From positions 372,001-436,000 of the forward strand of contig NZ_WOCD01000003.1 of the NCBI RefSeq assembly GCF_009728465.1: a stretch of 64,000 nt of DNA, in the 5' to 3' direction. The stretch comes from Psychrosphaera haliotis (lineage in GTDB: Bacteria; Pseudomonadota; Gammaproteobacteria; Enterobacterales; Alteromonadaceae). A model generated the notes under the pieces. That model saw only the letters and a list, made by a program, of their open reading frames with translations. It was not told the DNA's origin and did not search any database. The position numbers were made by a program, and so were the translations under genes. This document shows positions 47,922 to 58,386 of the stretch, piece after piece (position 1 is the stretch's first letter; every line of letters begins with the position of its first letter).

Positions 47922-48455
47922 CTATTGCATTACAAAACCTGTAAATAACACTTCTTCTACAATTTTAGATCCAGCAACATCAATAACAGACTTCTGCACT
48001 TCTTGTGCCGCTTTTAACTTTAATGCGTCTTTTCCTGCAGAAGTTGCTAATGCATCAGCATTACCTGTGCTAAATGCTTTTAATAAAGCACCTTCTATCA
48101 ATGGGATATGTTTCTGAGCTAACTCTTCATTATTGTCACCACGAACCATCAATTGCACCTTGATTTGAACCAATCTATCGCGTGAGGTACCTGGGACATT
48201 AAACGTAAATGGGCGTGGCATAGTGACATACTTTGCCGTTCCAACTTCAACAGGTTCATTGGCTTTAGCTTCGCCTTCACCTTCAGATTGTTCGGTTGCG
48301 GTTTCATCAACAGGCGCATCGTCACCACTCAATAAGAAAAATGCTGCGGCTGCACCTACTACAATAACAACGACGGCAATGATAATAATCATCATTTTAT
48401 TACCGCCTTTACCACCTTCTTCTTCGAGTGTTAACTCTTCATTTTCGTCTGCCAT
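47922..48455 (-). CDS. fliL: Flagellar basal body-associated protein FliL
   Basis: The 177-residue protein has a short cytosolic start, one membrane helix (about 23-44), an acidic linker and a periplasmic stomatin-like domain with YVTMPRPFTFNVPG and IPLIEGALLKAFSTGNADAL. It rings the stator and affects torque. The ATG at 48455 is preceded by GGAG; the frame extends to 48467 but that start lies in the binding site. The 149 bases above it hold no clear promoter. Confidence 0.93.
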   Translation of the reverse strand: MADENEELTLEEEGGKGGNKMMIIIIAVVVIVVGAAAAFFLLSGDDAPVDETATEQSEGEGEAKANEPVEVGTAKYVTMPRPFTFNVPGTSRDRLVQIKVQLMVRGDNNEELAQKHIPLIEGALLKAFSTGNADALATSAGKDALKLKAAQEVQKSVIDVAGSKIVEEVLFTGFVMQ

Positions 48456-48616
48456 TTTTAGCTCCAACTGAATTATGTAAAGACCTATACATGTTATTGT
48501 CGATCGCCAGTTTTGGCAAACAATATGGTGGCAGTTTGTTTAACTGAATAAATAAACCGCACCTATTGTGTTAATTACCATCACTTTAAAGCTTAAACCA
48601 TGCTCAGCGAATAATT

Positions 48617-50635
48617 TTAGGCGTAATAATCAACCTGCCATGGGGACTTAACATTGTAATTGGTCCCTAACGACGGGTCATTTTGTTCATCTTCTGACAG
48701 TTCATTATTGTCATTTGAGTTAGCACTCACCAATCCATTTGAGTCGGACTGTTCGTCGCCATTAGCGTTGTTCTGCCCATTTGAGTTGTCTTTTTTAACA
48801 TTGCTATCAGCCAGTTGTAAGCCTTGCTGTTCGAGTAGCTCTCGTAACTTTGGAATACTGCCCTCAAGCGCATCTTTAGCCTGCTGACTTGCAACCACAA
48901 AACTAACTGACGCATTTTCGGCACCCAAATGGAGTTTTATTTGCATGCTACCAAGCTCTGGTGGATCAAGCCTTATGTCGATGGACTTCATGTTTCTAGC
49001 CATCATTAAACCAACTTGCTGTTGAATATTTGACGCTAACTCTTGTTTATTAAATAAGATGTTTTCTTTTATCATCAACTCGCTTTTTGCTTGCGCAATG
49101 TTTTCAAGCTTAGGTGCTTGTAGCGTCTTATCTAACTGGACACCAAGTATATCAACCACTTCAGCTCTAGGTTTTCCATCTGAAATAACCTGACTAGACA
49201 ATTGAGTTAAATTGCCTGAGTCCAATTGATTAAACAAATTAGACTTATCGAAACTTAACTTGTTTAACATTTCGAGTTCCGTTGCGACTTTTACTGAGCC
49301 GGTGTCCAATTTAAACTCGCTTGTATTGGCACTTTCATTGTTTGTTGAGCCCACAAGGTTTGAGTTAATAACATTGTTAATATTTAACTTAACGGGGTTG
49401 TTTATATTAATTAACTTAGTTAGCTCACTATTAACTTTTGAAAACGCCTCTGCACTAGCACTATTGGTACCTACTGCACCTTTAGAGTTAAGCTCTGCTT
49501 GAATTTGTGCCAGCCTAGACAGTTCCATTTGCATGTAAGAACTTATGTCTTTATTTGAGTCACTGTTTTTAAAGTCGACGGCCAGAGATCGCGCATTGCT
49601 TGAATCTTCCGCTCCAACCTTATTTGATTCTGACGAACTCGCAATAGAGGACGTTAAGTCTACTTCGGTCTCACCTTGAGTGTGTTGTGCGTTTTTGATA
49701 TCGCTATCAGTTGCTTGATTGTTACTATTTTGATTCAGCAATCCGTTAAGCCAGTCTAATTTTTTGGTATCTAGATCTTTAGTGCCCTGCGACGAGTCTG
49801 TATCTGAACTGTTCAGGTTATTTTTGTTCTCATTAACAACAGAGCTATCTGGCAACAGCAACGACTTTAATAAGTCTCCTAAATCTTCTAGTAACTCGGA
49901 ACCGTCAGTGCTTGCAGCGCTGTTTTCGTTCATGGTGTTTTCAACACCGATTTCTAAGTTAGATAATTGTTCTAACAGCGATGACAACTTCACTTTAAAG
50001 TCATCGATAACACTCTCTGGAAATTCATTTTTAATATTAGATAACAGCGAATTCAATTTATTAGCATCTGCACTTTTAAGAGAGCTGGTCAACAACGATG
50101 CAAACTCATCTACAGCCTCAATAAGGTCTGATGAATCAACGTCATTACTCGACTCACTTAAGCTAGCTAAAAGCTCTCTCAGCTTTTGAAGTAATTCGGC
50201 ACCAGAGTATTTATCCGTCAACTCTTTCAAAACTGGTTCGGATAATTCATTTTCTTTTAACGACTTAACAGAAGATTCGAGTTCCTTTCTGTCTGTATTA
50301 TTAACGTGCTCTTTTACAGGTCTGTCTTGAGTCTCGTCAAGTTGTGTGCGATTACTATCGGCGGATTGAGACTGCCTTGTTGGTGTTTGGCGCTCGTTCT
50401 GAGTTCGTTGTAATTGCTTTTGCTCTAATTGGCGGTCGTAATCTGCTCTTTGCTGCGACGCAACATCGTCCATTCGACGCTGTTCTTGCCGCCTATTGTT
50501 TGCCGCCAATGTGGTATCAAAGTCACGTCGGTAATTACTGTTTTCCGACTCATACTGGCTTTTCCTAACACTAACCTCTTTCTCTACAGACTTTGTAGGT
50601 AAAGGCTCTGGTAAGATTCTGTGTTGTTGTAGCAT
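48617..50635 (-). CDS. fliK: Flagellar hook-length control protein FliK
   Basis: The 672-residue protein is a long, disordered, Ser/Asn/Asp-rich ruler region followed by the conserved C-terminal domain (about 555-630) with IDIRLDPPELGSMQIKLHLG and a Gln/Leu-rich helix. It measures hook length and triggers the FlhB switch. A polar tail rich in Asn/Asp/Glu follows the domain. Length is in the upper range for gammaproteobacteria. A 7-bp tandem repeat lies in the 178-base gap before it, so it may be expressed by read-through from fliJ. Confidence 0.93.
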   Translation of the reverse strand: MLQQHRILPEPLPTKSVEKEVSVRKSQYESENSNYRRDFDTTLAANNRRQEQRRMDDVASQQRADYDRQLEQKQLQRTQNERQTPTRQSQSADSNRTQLDETQDRPVKEHVNNTDRKELESSVKSLKENELSEPVLKELTDKYSGAELLQKLRELLASLSESSNDVDSSDLIEAVDEFASLLTSSLKSADANKLNSLLSNIKNEFPESVIDDFKVKLSSLLEQLSNLEIGVENTMNENSAASTDGSELLEDLGDLLKSLLLPDSSVVNENKNNLNSSDTDSSQGTKDLDTKKLDWLNGLLNQNSNNQATDSDIKNAQHTQGETEVDLTSSIASSSESNKVGAEDSSNARSLAVDFKNSDSNKDISSYMQMELSRLAQIQAELNSKGAVGTNSASAEAFSKVNSELTKLININNPVKLNINNVINSNLVGSTNNESANTSEFKLDTGSVKVATELEMLNKLSFDKSNLFNQLDSGNLTQLSSQVISDGKPRAEVVDILGVQLDKTLQAPKLENIAQAKSELMIKENILFNKQELASNIQQQVGLMMARNMKSIDIRLDPPELGSMQIKLHLGAENASVSFVVASQQAKDALEGSIPKLRELLEQQGLQLADSNVKKDNSNGQNNANGDEQSDSNGLVSANSNDNNELSEDEQNDPSLGTNYNVKSPWQVDYYA

Positions 50636-50740
50636 GATTACTCCTAACCCAATTTCGGCATCAAAAATGATGTTTATTGCCGCTCGATATAAGGGTAATA
50701 TTCAAGGATCGTTCCAACTTGAATTTTTAAGTTAAAAGTT

Positions 50741-50782
50741 AGAAGTTAGAAGTTAGAAGTTAGAAGTTAGAAGTTAGAAGTT
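50741..50782. repeat. AGAAGTT x6 heptanucleotide tandem repeat upstream of fliK
   Basis: Six perfect AGAAGTT units at 50741-50782 follow a degenerate AAAAGTT. They lie between the fliJ stop (50814) and the fliK start (50635). The unit is not a multiple of three, but the array is non-coding. Confidence 0.95.
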
Positions 50783-50813
50783 TTTCGAATTTAAGTTTTA
50801 ATGGCGTGTAAGT

Positions 50814-51281
50814 TTAGCTATTAATAGCCATTTTATTTGCCATCTGACGACGAATATATTGCTGAGACGCGAACTCATCTGACTGATTTTGTTCATACTT
50901 GTCTATTCGTTGTTGCCTAGCCTTAGCTTTTTGAGTAAGCAAAGTATCTACGGCTTTTACTTTGTTTTTTTGTACAAACCACTCTTGTTTTCGTTGCTCA
51001 AGTACTTGCTTGGCGATATCAACGACGTTCATTTGAGCTGCAATGCCTTGGTCGAGTTGCACAATAAAACGTTGATAATGCTGGTAACTTGCACCGCCAA
51101 TACCGCTTACCCCACGACTTTGCATTTTTTTTAAGTAATCGAGTTTGTAGGATTGTACTTCTTTTAACTTAGCCTGATTGGCTTGCAAATAAGACTGCGC
51201 CGATTGCATAGCCGTAATAGCTTGCTGCTCTTTGTCAGTCTCTATTTTTTTTAGTATGTGTAATTGGTTGTCTTCTTTCAT
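50814..51281 (-). CDS. fliJ: Flagellar export protein FliJ
   Basis: This is a 155-residue, nearly all-helical coiled-coil rich in Gln, Lys and Glu, with no fixed motif. Its place directly after fliI (13 bases) and its size identify FliJ, the stalk-like subunit that couples the FliI ATPase to FlhA. FliJ sequences diverge quickly, so the assignment is by context and coiled-coil nature. Confidence 0.88.
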   Translation of the reverse strand: MKEDNQLHILKKIETDKEQQAITAMQSAQSYLQANQAKLKEVQSYKLDYLKKMQSRGVSGIGGASYQHYQRFIVQLDQGIAAQMNVVDIAKQVLEQRKQEWFVQKNKVKAVDTLLTQKAKARQQRIDKYEQNQSDEFASQQYIRRQMANKMAINS

Positions 51282-51294
51282 CAGTACTTACCTT

Positions 51295-52620
51295 TTATGG
51301 CATTTCATTTGTTAACGCTTGTAGTTGCATTAACGACTGATCGTAAGGGTAAATTTCTGACATAGTTTGTTGTAGGTAAGCGTCTATTACCGGCTTAAGT
51401 TGAATCGCTTTATCTACTACCGGATTGCTACCTGACGCATAAGCACCAATCGATATTAAGTCTTTGTTTTGTTCGTAAGCTGAAAGATACTTTTTAAATT
51501 TAAGGGCCATTTGCATATGCTGCTGAGACGTTACTTGAGGCATAACTCGACTGATGGATTTAGTTACATCAATGGCAGGATAGTGTCCAGCGTCAGCTAA
51601 GTCTCGTGATAGTACAATGTGACCATCGAGTATTGCACGAGAAGCATCTGCAATTGGATCTTGTAGATCGTCGCCTTCTGATAAAACCGTATAGAAAGCG
51701 GTAATTGAACCTTGCCCTTCTCCACCGTTACCGGCACGCTCTACCAATGCTGGTAGCTTTGCAAATACTGATGCAGGGTAACCTTTAGTCGCCGGTGGCT
51801 CTCCAATTGCTAACGCGATTTCTCGTTGGGCTTGAGCATAACGGGTTATGGAGTCTATTAACAACAGTACATTTAAACCTTGGTCACGAAAATACTCCGC
51901 GACCTGTGTTGCCGTTTCGCAACCTTTTAATCTTCTAATAGGCGCCATATCAGCAGGTGCAGCAACCACTACCGCTCTTTGACGCCCTTCTTCACCAAGT
52001 ATTTCATCGATAAATTCTTTTACTTCTCGGCCACGTTCGCCAATTAAACCAACCACTACTACATCTGCAGTTGTACCTTTGGTCATCATACCTAGTAAAA
52101 CTGACTTACCAACACCAGAGCCGGCAAACAGGCCCATTCGCTGCCCTTGTCCAACGGTCAAGATACCGTTAATTGCTTTAACACCAACGTCTATAGAGGA
52201 TTTTATTGGTCGTCTTGATAGTGGGTTTATTGGTTTAGTTTTGTGAGTTGCACCTGGATCGGCCTCTATCGGGCCTAAACCATCTAGCGGTGTTCCCGAA
52301 GGGTCAATAACTCGCCCTAGAAGCTCTAGAGAAAGTGGTAATTTCTGACCACGACTAGACGTAGTAACACGACCTCGAGGCACAATACCGTCAACTTGAT
52401 CCGTGGGCATTAAAAATATTTTATCGTTTTCAAAACCAACAACTTCAGCGTCTACTTCACCGTTCAACGTTTGAATTCGGCAGTGACCACCCAAAGGTAC
52501 AGAAACGCCTACCGCCTCTAAAGTAAGGCCATTAACTTTTGTAAGTCTTCCGGACACTTCTGGCGTTGCGTCTTTTACCAGCCGTTGGGCTTTTAAAATT
52601 GATTCTGTTAAAGACGACAT
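51295..52620 (-). CDS. fliI: Flagellum-specific ATPase FliI
   Basis: The 441-residue F1-beta-like ATPase has Walker A GSGVGKS at 167-173, the catalytic Glu in [11 protein letters not shown], Walker [21 protein letters not shown] and [23 protein letters not shown]. It energises the export apparatus with FliH and FliJ. Its ATG shares one base with the fliH stop, so the two are coupled. Confidence 0.98.
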   Translation of the reverse strand: MSSLTESILKAQRLVKDATPEVSGRLTKVNGLTLEAVGVSVPLGGHCRIQTLNGEVDAEVVGFENDKIFLMPTDQVDGIVPRGRVTTSSRGQKLPLSLELLGRVIDPSGTPLDGLGPIEADPGATHKTKPINPLSRRPIKSSIDVGVKAINGILTVGQGQRMGLFAGSGVGKSVLLGMMTKGTTADVVVVGLIGERGREVKEFIDEILGEEGRQRAVVVAAPADMAPIRRLKGCETATQVAEYFRDQGLNVLLLIDSITRYAQAQREIALAIGEPPATKGYPASVFAKLPALVERAGNGGEGQGSITAFYTVLSEGDDLQDPIADASRAILDGHIVLSRDLADAGHYPAIDVTKSISRVMPQVTSQQHMQMALKFKKYLSAYEQNKDLISIGAYASGSNPVVDKAIQLKPVIDAYLQQTMSEIYPYDQSLMQLQALTNEMP

Positions 52621-53615
52621 TATGGCGACTCATTTTTTGTAGTAGCAGATTCACTGGTGTCGCTCGCAGCATTTGTCGGGTCTGACTCTGCTGTCGTAGC
52701 TTGTTCTGAGTTTTCAGTTGGTGCTAGGTTATCCGTCGTTTCTAGAGTGGCCGTTTCTGGAGTGGCAGTGTCTGGCAAATCACCAATAGCAGGACCTGAG
52801 TTTGTTTCAGTCGTTAAGTTCGCATCAATTATGAAGTCATGTAGAGTTTGCTTAATGCGCTGTTCGATTGTGCGGTCAATTAGGGAGTTTGGCGTCGCTA
52901 CAATTACGTCACCTAAGTTAAAGTGCGCTTCTGGTTTCAAAATCCATTTTTGCTCTGCTAAATCAGATTCTGAGTATTGTTCTTGCACTAATAGTAAATC
53001 ATCCGGGTGCATATGAATTTCAGCAAACTCTGTATTAAATGGCAGTGCCGCTACAGACTCTAATAGAGCCGCTAACAGGCTTTCTTTATTCCCTTTAATT
53101 TCTGTTCTTAATACTGACTCCGCTAGCATCACCGACAAGTTTAATAATTGCTGTTCTGTGGCTTTTTCTACACGGGTAATTGGATCATATAGCTGTGTTA
53201 GCAATGACTCCCAACGAGCAATTTGCTGCTGAATGTCTTCTTGGCCTTCTTGTTGGCCTGCTTCAAACCCGTCTTTATGTCCTAGTTCTAAACCTTCTTG
53301 CTTACCTTGCTCTAAACCTTCTTCATGGCCTTTATCAAAACCCGCTTGTTTGCCTTCGGTAAAGCCTTCTTCATAAGCTTGTTGACGAATCTCGTCTATC
53401 TCAGCTGCGGTTAATTGCGGCACTTCCTCTTCTTCAGGCTCAATCAATTGCGGTTTTGCTTTATACAATTCAGCAATAGGTACACCCAAAAAGTTTGTTT
53501 TACCAACAACGGCTGCTTTTTTTGACGCACTTACATCTGGCGCAGCCCACTCTTCGAGAATTTCAAGCATCTCGCGAGTTGGGGTAACAGGTTTGTTAGA
53601 TAAATTATTACTCAC
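52620..53615 (-). CDS. fliH: FliI regulator FliH
   Basis: The 331-residue protein has the FliH glycine-repeat helix (about 100-145): GxxxG-type repeats [22 protein letters not shown] and on, which pack the FliH dimer. A C-terminal V-ATPase-E-like domain (about 155-245) binds FliI. The last 70 residues are a low-complexity Thr/Glu/Ser/Ala tail. It anchors the ATPase to FliN at the C-ring. It follows fliG by 32 bases and overlaps fliI by one. Confidence 0.94.
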   Translation of the reverse strand: MSNNLSNKPVTPTREMLEILEEWAAPDVSASKKAAVVGKTNFLGVPIAELYKAKPQLIEPEEEEVPQLTAAEIDEIRQQAYEEGFTEGKQAGFDKGHEEGLEQGKQEGLELGHKDGFEAGQQEGQEDIQQQIARWESLLTQLYDPITRVEKATEQQLLNLSVMLAESVLRTEIKGNKESLLAALLESVAALPFNTEFAEIHMHPDDLLLVQEQYSESDLAEQKWILKPEAHFNLGDVIVATPNSLIDRTIEQRIKQTLHDFIIDANLTTETNSGPAIGDLPDTATPETATLETTDNLAPTENSEQATTAESDPTNAASDTSESATTKNESP

Positions 53616-53647
53616 AATTTTACTCTCTTACCGCTGTTAAGGAAGAC

Positions 53648-54703
53648 TTACAAGAAGTCTTCACCACCACCGCCGCCTAACATGATTTCACCGGCGTCAG
53701 CCAATCGACGAGCAATAGCCAAGATTTCTTTCTGAGCAGTCTCTACTTCAGACACTCGAATTGGTGGCATGGCTTCTAAGTCATCAGCCATCATATCTGC
53801 AGCACGCTTCGACATGTTTTTAAGGATTTTCTCTTTTAATGCGTCATCAGCGCCTTTAACGGCTTTCATTAATGAATCTTGTTGAACTTCTCTCAGAATT
53901 GCCTGAATTGCACGATCTTCAACATCAATTAAGTTGTCAAATACAAACATAAGGTCTTGAATTTGTTGCGCCATTTCTTCGTCATGTTCACGCATAGCAT
54001 CCATTAATTGACCTTCTATGTTGGTATCTAAGAAGTTCATAATTTCTGCCGCTGCTTTTAAGCCGCCCATTTTCGCTGCTTGTGCACCAGCTTGACCAGC
54101 AAACTGTTTCTCCATGATCTCGTTCAACTCTTGAAGTGCTGCTGGTTGAACTTCTTCTAAGTTAGCAATACGCATCGTTAAGTCGATACGAACCTTGTCA
54201 GAAAATTGACCTAAGATTTCCGCCGATTGATCCGGCGCTAAATACGCAAGTACGATAGTTTGTATTTGTGGATGCTCATTTCTTATAATGTTCGCTACTT
54301 GTTTAGAGTCCATCCATTTAAGTGAATCTAAACCTTTAGCGCCACCACCAAGAATTATTTGGTCTAATAGGGTTGCAGCCTTATCTTCACCAAGTGCAGC
54401 GGTCAACGCCTTCTTAATAAAGTCTTCAGATTGGAAACCTATCGTACTGTAGTCTTGAATTTGCTCAATGAACAAACTGTGAACCGCTGATATTTTATCT
54501 TGGCTTAAGTCATCTAGTTGCGCCATTGCAATGCCCACCTTTTGCACCTGCTTCGGCTCAAGGTGTTTAAGGATTTGTGCGGCGTCTTCTTCAGACAAGC
54601 TCAATAATAAAATCGCTGCTTTCTCTACACCTTCTAGTTTTTCAACATCAAAGGCTGGCTTCGCTGCGACTTGTGTGTTTTCTGCTGCTACGACATCATT
54701 CAT
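53648..54703 (-). CDS. fliG: Flagellar motor switch protein FliG
   Basis: The 351-residue rotor protein has the middle-domain motif EHPQIQTIVLAYL and the C-terminal torque helix with the charged residues contacting the stator (FVFDNLIDVEDRAIQAILREV, LKEKILKNMSKRAADMM). N-terminal FliG-FliF contact: KAAILLLSLSEEDAAQILKHLEP. The start overlaps the fliF stop by eight bases. Ends GGGGGEDFL. Confidence 0.98.
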   Translation of the reverse strand: MNDVVAAENTQVAAKPAFDVEKLEGVEKAAILLLSLSEEDAAQILKHLEPKQVQKVGIAMAQLDDLSQDKISAVHSLFIEQIQDYSTIGFQSEDFIKKALTAALGEDKAATLLDQIILGGGAKGLDSLKWMDSKQVANIIRNEHPQIQTIVLAYLAPDQSAEILGQFSDKVRIDLTMRIANLEEVQPAALQELNEIMEKQFAGQAGAQAAKMGGLKAAAEIMNFLDTNIEGQLMDAMREHDEEMAQQIQDLMFVFDNLIDVEDRAIQAILREVQQDSLMKAVKGADDALKEKILKNMSKRAADMMADDLEAMPPIRVSEVETAQKEILAIARRLADAGEIMLGGGGGEDFL

Positions 54704-56416
54704 CTTCTAGTAACCACCCTTTAACTACTTGCGATGACAACTCAGGTTCATTCGCAACTAACGCTCTTACTGCTTTTAACAGGTCTTCATCACCATGTAA
54801 GTCTGGTAATTGTAGAGTACCGTCGGCAGCAAAGCCTATGTCTTTTTCATCAAATTCTGTATTTAGCATATCTAATGCTTCATCACCTAAGTCTACACCA
54901 CCAAGCGCTTCTTCTTCATATTTATCGGTAGTATCTTCAGGGCTAATAAGCTTATTCAGTAATGGGCGAACCAAGAATATAATCAGTACAACAATAACAA
55001 TCATTGCAGCTACTGTTTTGATCATTGGCTGGAACCATTCTTGCTCATAAATTGGTTTATCTTGCGCAGACAACACATCAACTTTGTTAAACGGTATCGT
55101 AACGACTTCAAGTGTATCGCCGCGATTCATGTCAAAACCGATTCCGCCTTGTAATAGTCTACGTAGATTAACCAACGCTTGTTGTGAACGAGGTGCTTTT
55201 TGAATAGTGCCATCTTCACCCGGTGTTGTTATGTAGTCCACCGCAACCGAAACGCTCAGGCGACGAACAACGCCAGTTTGATTTTGTTTGTGGCTTATCG
55301 TTTGGTCAAGCTCATAATTACGTGTTTGTTCTTTGTGAGAGCGACCCGTTGTGCCACGAGTTCTTGCATTACCCGCCTCTTCTGGAATATCTGACTCTAA
55401 AGGAGGTTGGTTTGACAATGCACCTGGTATTCCTACTGGGCCATTACCCGTTTGATTTTCTTCAATTAACAATTCACTTCTAATTGCAGGCAAGTCTGGG
55501 TTATAGGTCTTTTGTGTTTCTTGAACTTGAGTAAAGTCCATAGTTACATCTACTTGTGCCGTGTAATTTTCCATACCAATGACTGGCGACAGTATTGAGT
55601 TAATTTTTTGTAAATACTCGTCTTCACGTTTTTGTTCTATTTCAAACTGTTTACGAGACAATGCAGAAAGTGAGTTTTGTGAACCAGAGTTAAGTAAGCG
55701 ACCATTTTGGTCTGTTACCGTCACTCTTGAAGTTGCCAAGCCTTGAACGGCTGAGGCTACTATATCTACTACGCTATCGATTTCTTCTGTTTTTAACATG
55801 CGACCACGTTGTAAAGTTAAAACCACGGTTGCAGACGGTTGTTTAGTATGGCGAGCAAATATGTTTTCTTTTGGAATGGCCAACAGCACTCTTGCACGGC
55901 TGATTGAATTTAACTCTTCAATCGTTCTTGCTAATTGTTGTTCACGGCTATGCTTTAAACGTTCCGTCTCCATACGCTGGCTAACACCAAAACCTGTGTC
56001 TTGCATTAAAATGTCAGAACCTTCCGATGGAGCATTAGATAAACCGCCGCGAGCCAAAGACAACTTAATGTTTTGATAAGCATCGGCTGGTACTAAAATG
56101 GTATTTTGCTCAAGTGTATAGTCAACTTTTGAGCATCTAAGTAGTCTAAAGTTTCAATTAACTGTTCTGTGTCAAACTGACCAAGTGGACGTAACTCTGG
56201 TTCGCGGGACCACATGAAGATAAAAATAGTAATTGCGATACAAATTACAAGAGCCAGTATCAATGCGCCTTGACGCAACAAGTCAGCACTAGAAGCTGCA
56301 CTTAAAAAACCTGATTTTTGCTCTTCAACATTATCCATATCGCCATTTAGCGACACCATGTCATTAGAGACATCTTGTCCTGGATTTGTCATTTGAGTAG
56401 TTAGTTCGTCTGCCAC
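54696..56416 (-). CDS. fliF: Flagellar MS-ring protein FliF (frameshifted in this sequence)
   Basis: The N-terminus (56416 down to about 56125) has a membrane helix (about 50-70) and REPELRPLGQFDTEQLIETLDYLDAQK. The rest, with ring-building motifs 1-2, MISRARVLL-type core, C-terminal helix (MIKTVAAMIVIVVLIIFLV) and FliG-binding tail ending LLEDE, is in a second frame. The break is at about 56121-56126: adding one G to coding-strand TTGACT restores QKLDYTLEQNTILVPADAYQNIK, the family sequence. The repaired protein is about 573 residues, the normal length. FliF forms the MS- and C-ring base. Confidence 0.95.
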
Positions 56417-56454
56417 GTTAAACCCTTAATTCTTATTTAACTGCTGAAGTGAGC

Positions 56455-56808
56455 CTAAACAGGCATGCTCATGATTGTTTTATATGCATCAACCAGTTTA
56501 TTTCTAACTTGTACGGTTGCTTCAAAAGCGATGCCGGCTTTCTGAGATGCAATCATGGTCTCAGCTAGTGATACTGAACGGTCACCCATTTCCAAACGTG
56601 TTTTTAAATCGCCTGATGTTTGTTGCAATTCATTCACATTGTTTACTGCTTGCTCAAGAAGTTCACCAAAGTTTGCTGAAGAAGGGTTATTTACCTTTTG
56701 AACTTGGTTAAAAGGACTAATGTCATTGTTTGGGCGAATTGTTTGACCAGACGCCTGCGACGCCATGCTTTGTAATTCCGCATATAAGTTATTAGCTTGA
56801 ATGTTCAT
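56455..56808 (-). CDS. fliE: Flagellar hook-basal body protein FliE
   Basis: The 117-residue protein begins MNIQANNLYAELQSMASQASG and ends LAETMIASQKAGIAFEATVQVRNKLVDAYKTIMSMPV, the FliE signature. It connects the MS-ring to the rod. Start is the ATG at 56808 with GAGGACAG upstream; the frame extends to 56832 without its own site. It is the first gene of the large fli operon, behind the sigma-54 promoter at 56852-56868. Confidence 0.96.
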   Translation of the reverse strand: MNIQANNLYAELQSMASQASGQTIRPNNDISPFNQVQKVNNPSSANFGELLEQAVNNVNELQQTSGDLKTRLEMGDRSVSLAETMIASQKAGIAFEATVQVRNKLVDAYKTIMSMPV

Positions 56809-56851
56809 TATTCTGTCCTCTTTCAGGAGCAATTCTATACTAGACAGTATA

Positions 56852-56868
56852 AAGCAGGAATAATGCCA
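56852..56868 (-). promoter_or_regulatory. Sigma-54 promoter upstream of fliE
   Basis: On the minus strand TGGCATTATTCCTGCTT has the TGGCA -24 box and GG-N10-GC spacing, 44 bases before the fliE start. FlrC is the expected activator. Confidence 0.85.
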
Positions 56869-56983
56869 GTTTATTCTAGCTACTTATCAACAACTTAGCA
56901 CAAAATTATGGGGTTAAACTTTGAGTATTAACGTGACAGAGAATTGACAGAGGGTGTAATTGGGCTGGAATAAAGAAAGAAAA

Positions 56984-57021
56984 GGCCTATTAATACAATC
57001 AGGATTACGTATTAATAGGCC
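56984..57021 (-). terminator. Terminator after flrC
   Basis: GGCCTATTAATAC (56984-56996) and GTATTAATAGGCC (57009-57021) are exact 13-base inverted arms with a 12-base loop. On the minus strand the hairpin is followed by TTTTCTTTC. It separates flrABC from the fliE operon. Confidence 0.88.
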
Positions 57022-57036
57022 ATTTTAAACAACTCG

Positions 57037-58386
57037 TTATGCAGGAACTTCAATACCTTGTTCACGCATTTTTGCTAGCTTATATCTCAGCGTTCTTGGG
57101 CTTATTCCTAATTTCTCGGCAACGTCTTTACGTTTACCATGACAGGCTTGCAGTGCGTCCAAAATAATACGATTTTCTTGGTCACGAATTTCCATTTTAA
57201 AATCGCCACTGTCATCTATCTGATGACTCGCTTGAATATCCGCTGCAATATTATCGACAGCAAACTCTTCAACCAAAATATGTTCTGAATCTATTGTATT
57301 GCCTGAGCATAATATTAATGCGCGCTGAATAACGTTATCTAATTCGCGCACGTTACCAGGCCAATTATGCAACATTAATTTATGAAGAGCGCCAGCGCCT
57401 ATTACCGGGATTTCTCTACCCGTTTCAATGCAATAACGGCTAAGCAGATGTTCAGCTATTGGTTGTAAGTCATCTTTCCTCGCGCTTAACGGCAACCATT
57501 TAATTGGGAATACGTTTAAACGATAAAATAAATCTTCTCTAAACTTACCTTCTCTTACTGCTGCAACTAAATCTCGGTTTGATGTTGCTAATACTCGAAC
57601 GTCTAATTTAACGGTTTTACGACTACCTAAACGCTCTACTTCACGTTCTTGCAAAACACGCAGCAATTTAGCCTGCAGGTTTAAATCCATTTCCGTTATT
57701 TCATCGAGCAAAATAGTACCGTGCTGAGCTTGTTCAAACTTACCAGGGCAGGCTTGAATCGCACCGGTAAATGCGCCTTTTTCGTAACCAAATAAGGTTG
57801 CTTCAAGCATGTTGTCCGGAATAGCAGCACAGTTAATCGCGATAAAATCATGCTCTGCACGAGATGACTGGTCGTGAATATAACGAGCCATTACTTCTTT
57901 ACCAGAACCACTAGGTCCCGTGATCATGACTGAGGCGTCTGACTTAGCAACTTTTGCAGCTAACTTTAACAACTCAATACTTTTCTTATCCGCTACAACA
58001 GGATCATGCCTGTCAGTTTGTTTAACCGGAGCATATCGGCCCACCATATTTAACAGCACTTCTGGTGCAAATGGTTTCGCCATATAGTCAATGGCGCCAT
58101 ATTTCATTGCTTCTACGGCATGGTCAATTTTTGCATAAGCGGTCATTAACAAGAATGGTGTATTTGGATACAGCTTTTTAACCGACTTTAATAAATCTAA
58201 GCCTGATAAACCGCCCATTTGAACATCAGAAACAATAAGATCTATCACTGTTTCTTTAAGTTTAACTAACGCTGTTTCTGCTGAGTCAGCTTCTACAACA
58301 GAGTATCCAGCAATAGAAAGCGTATCTACTAGAGCCTCTCGTAAACCTGAATCGTCTTCTACAACAAGTATTTGTGACTGGTTCAT
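57037..58386 (-). CDS. flrC: Sigma-54 activator FlrC (FleR), response regulator
   Basis: The 449-residue protein has a receiver (about 1-120, phosphoacceptor Asp54), an AAA+ domain (about 130-370: Walker A GPSGSGKE; sigma-54 loop GAFTGA; LLDEI Walker B; GNVREL) and a Fis-type HTH at the end (KRKDVAEKLGISPRTLRYKL). Phosphorylated by FlrB, it activates class III genes at sigma-54 promoters such as those of fliE, flgF, flhA and a flagellin. It overlaps flrB by four bases. Confidence 0.96.
   Translation of the reverse strand: MNQSQILVVEDDSGLREALVDTLSIAGYSVVEADSAETALVKLKETVIDLIVSDVQMGGLSGLDLLKSVKKLYPNTPFLLMTAYAKIDHAVEAMKYGAIDYMAKPFAPEVLLNMVGRYAPVKQTDRHDPVVADKKSIELLKLAAKVAKSDASVMITGPSGSGKEVMARYIHDQSSRAEHDFIAINCAAIPDNMLEATLFGYEKGAFTGAIQACPGKFEQAQHGTILLDEITEMDLNLQAKLLRVLQEREVERLGSRKTVKLDVRVLATSNRDLVAAVREGKFREDLFYRLNVFPIKWLPLSARKDDLQPIAEHLLSRYCIETGREIPVIGAGALHKLMLHNWPGNVRELDNVIQRALILCSGNTIDSEHILVEEFAVDNIAADIQASHQIDDSGDFKMEIRDQENRIILDALQACHGKRKDVAEKLGISPRTLRYKLAKMREQGIEVPA

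Noticed and set aside
49764-50189. Plus-strand frame opposite fliK
   Set aside because: An antisense open frame caused by the Ser/Asp/Asn-rich composition of fliK; no start site or homology.
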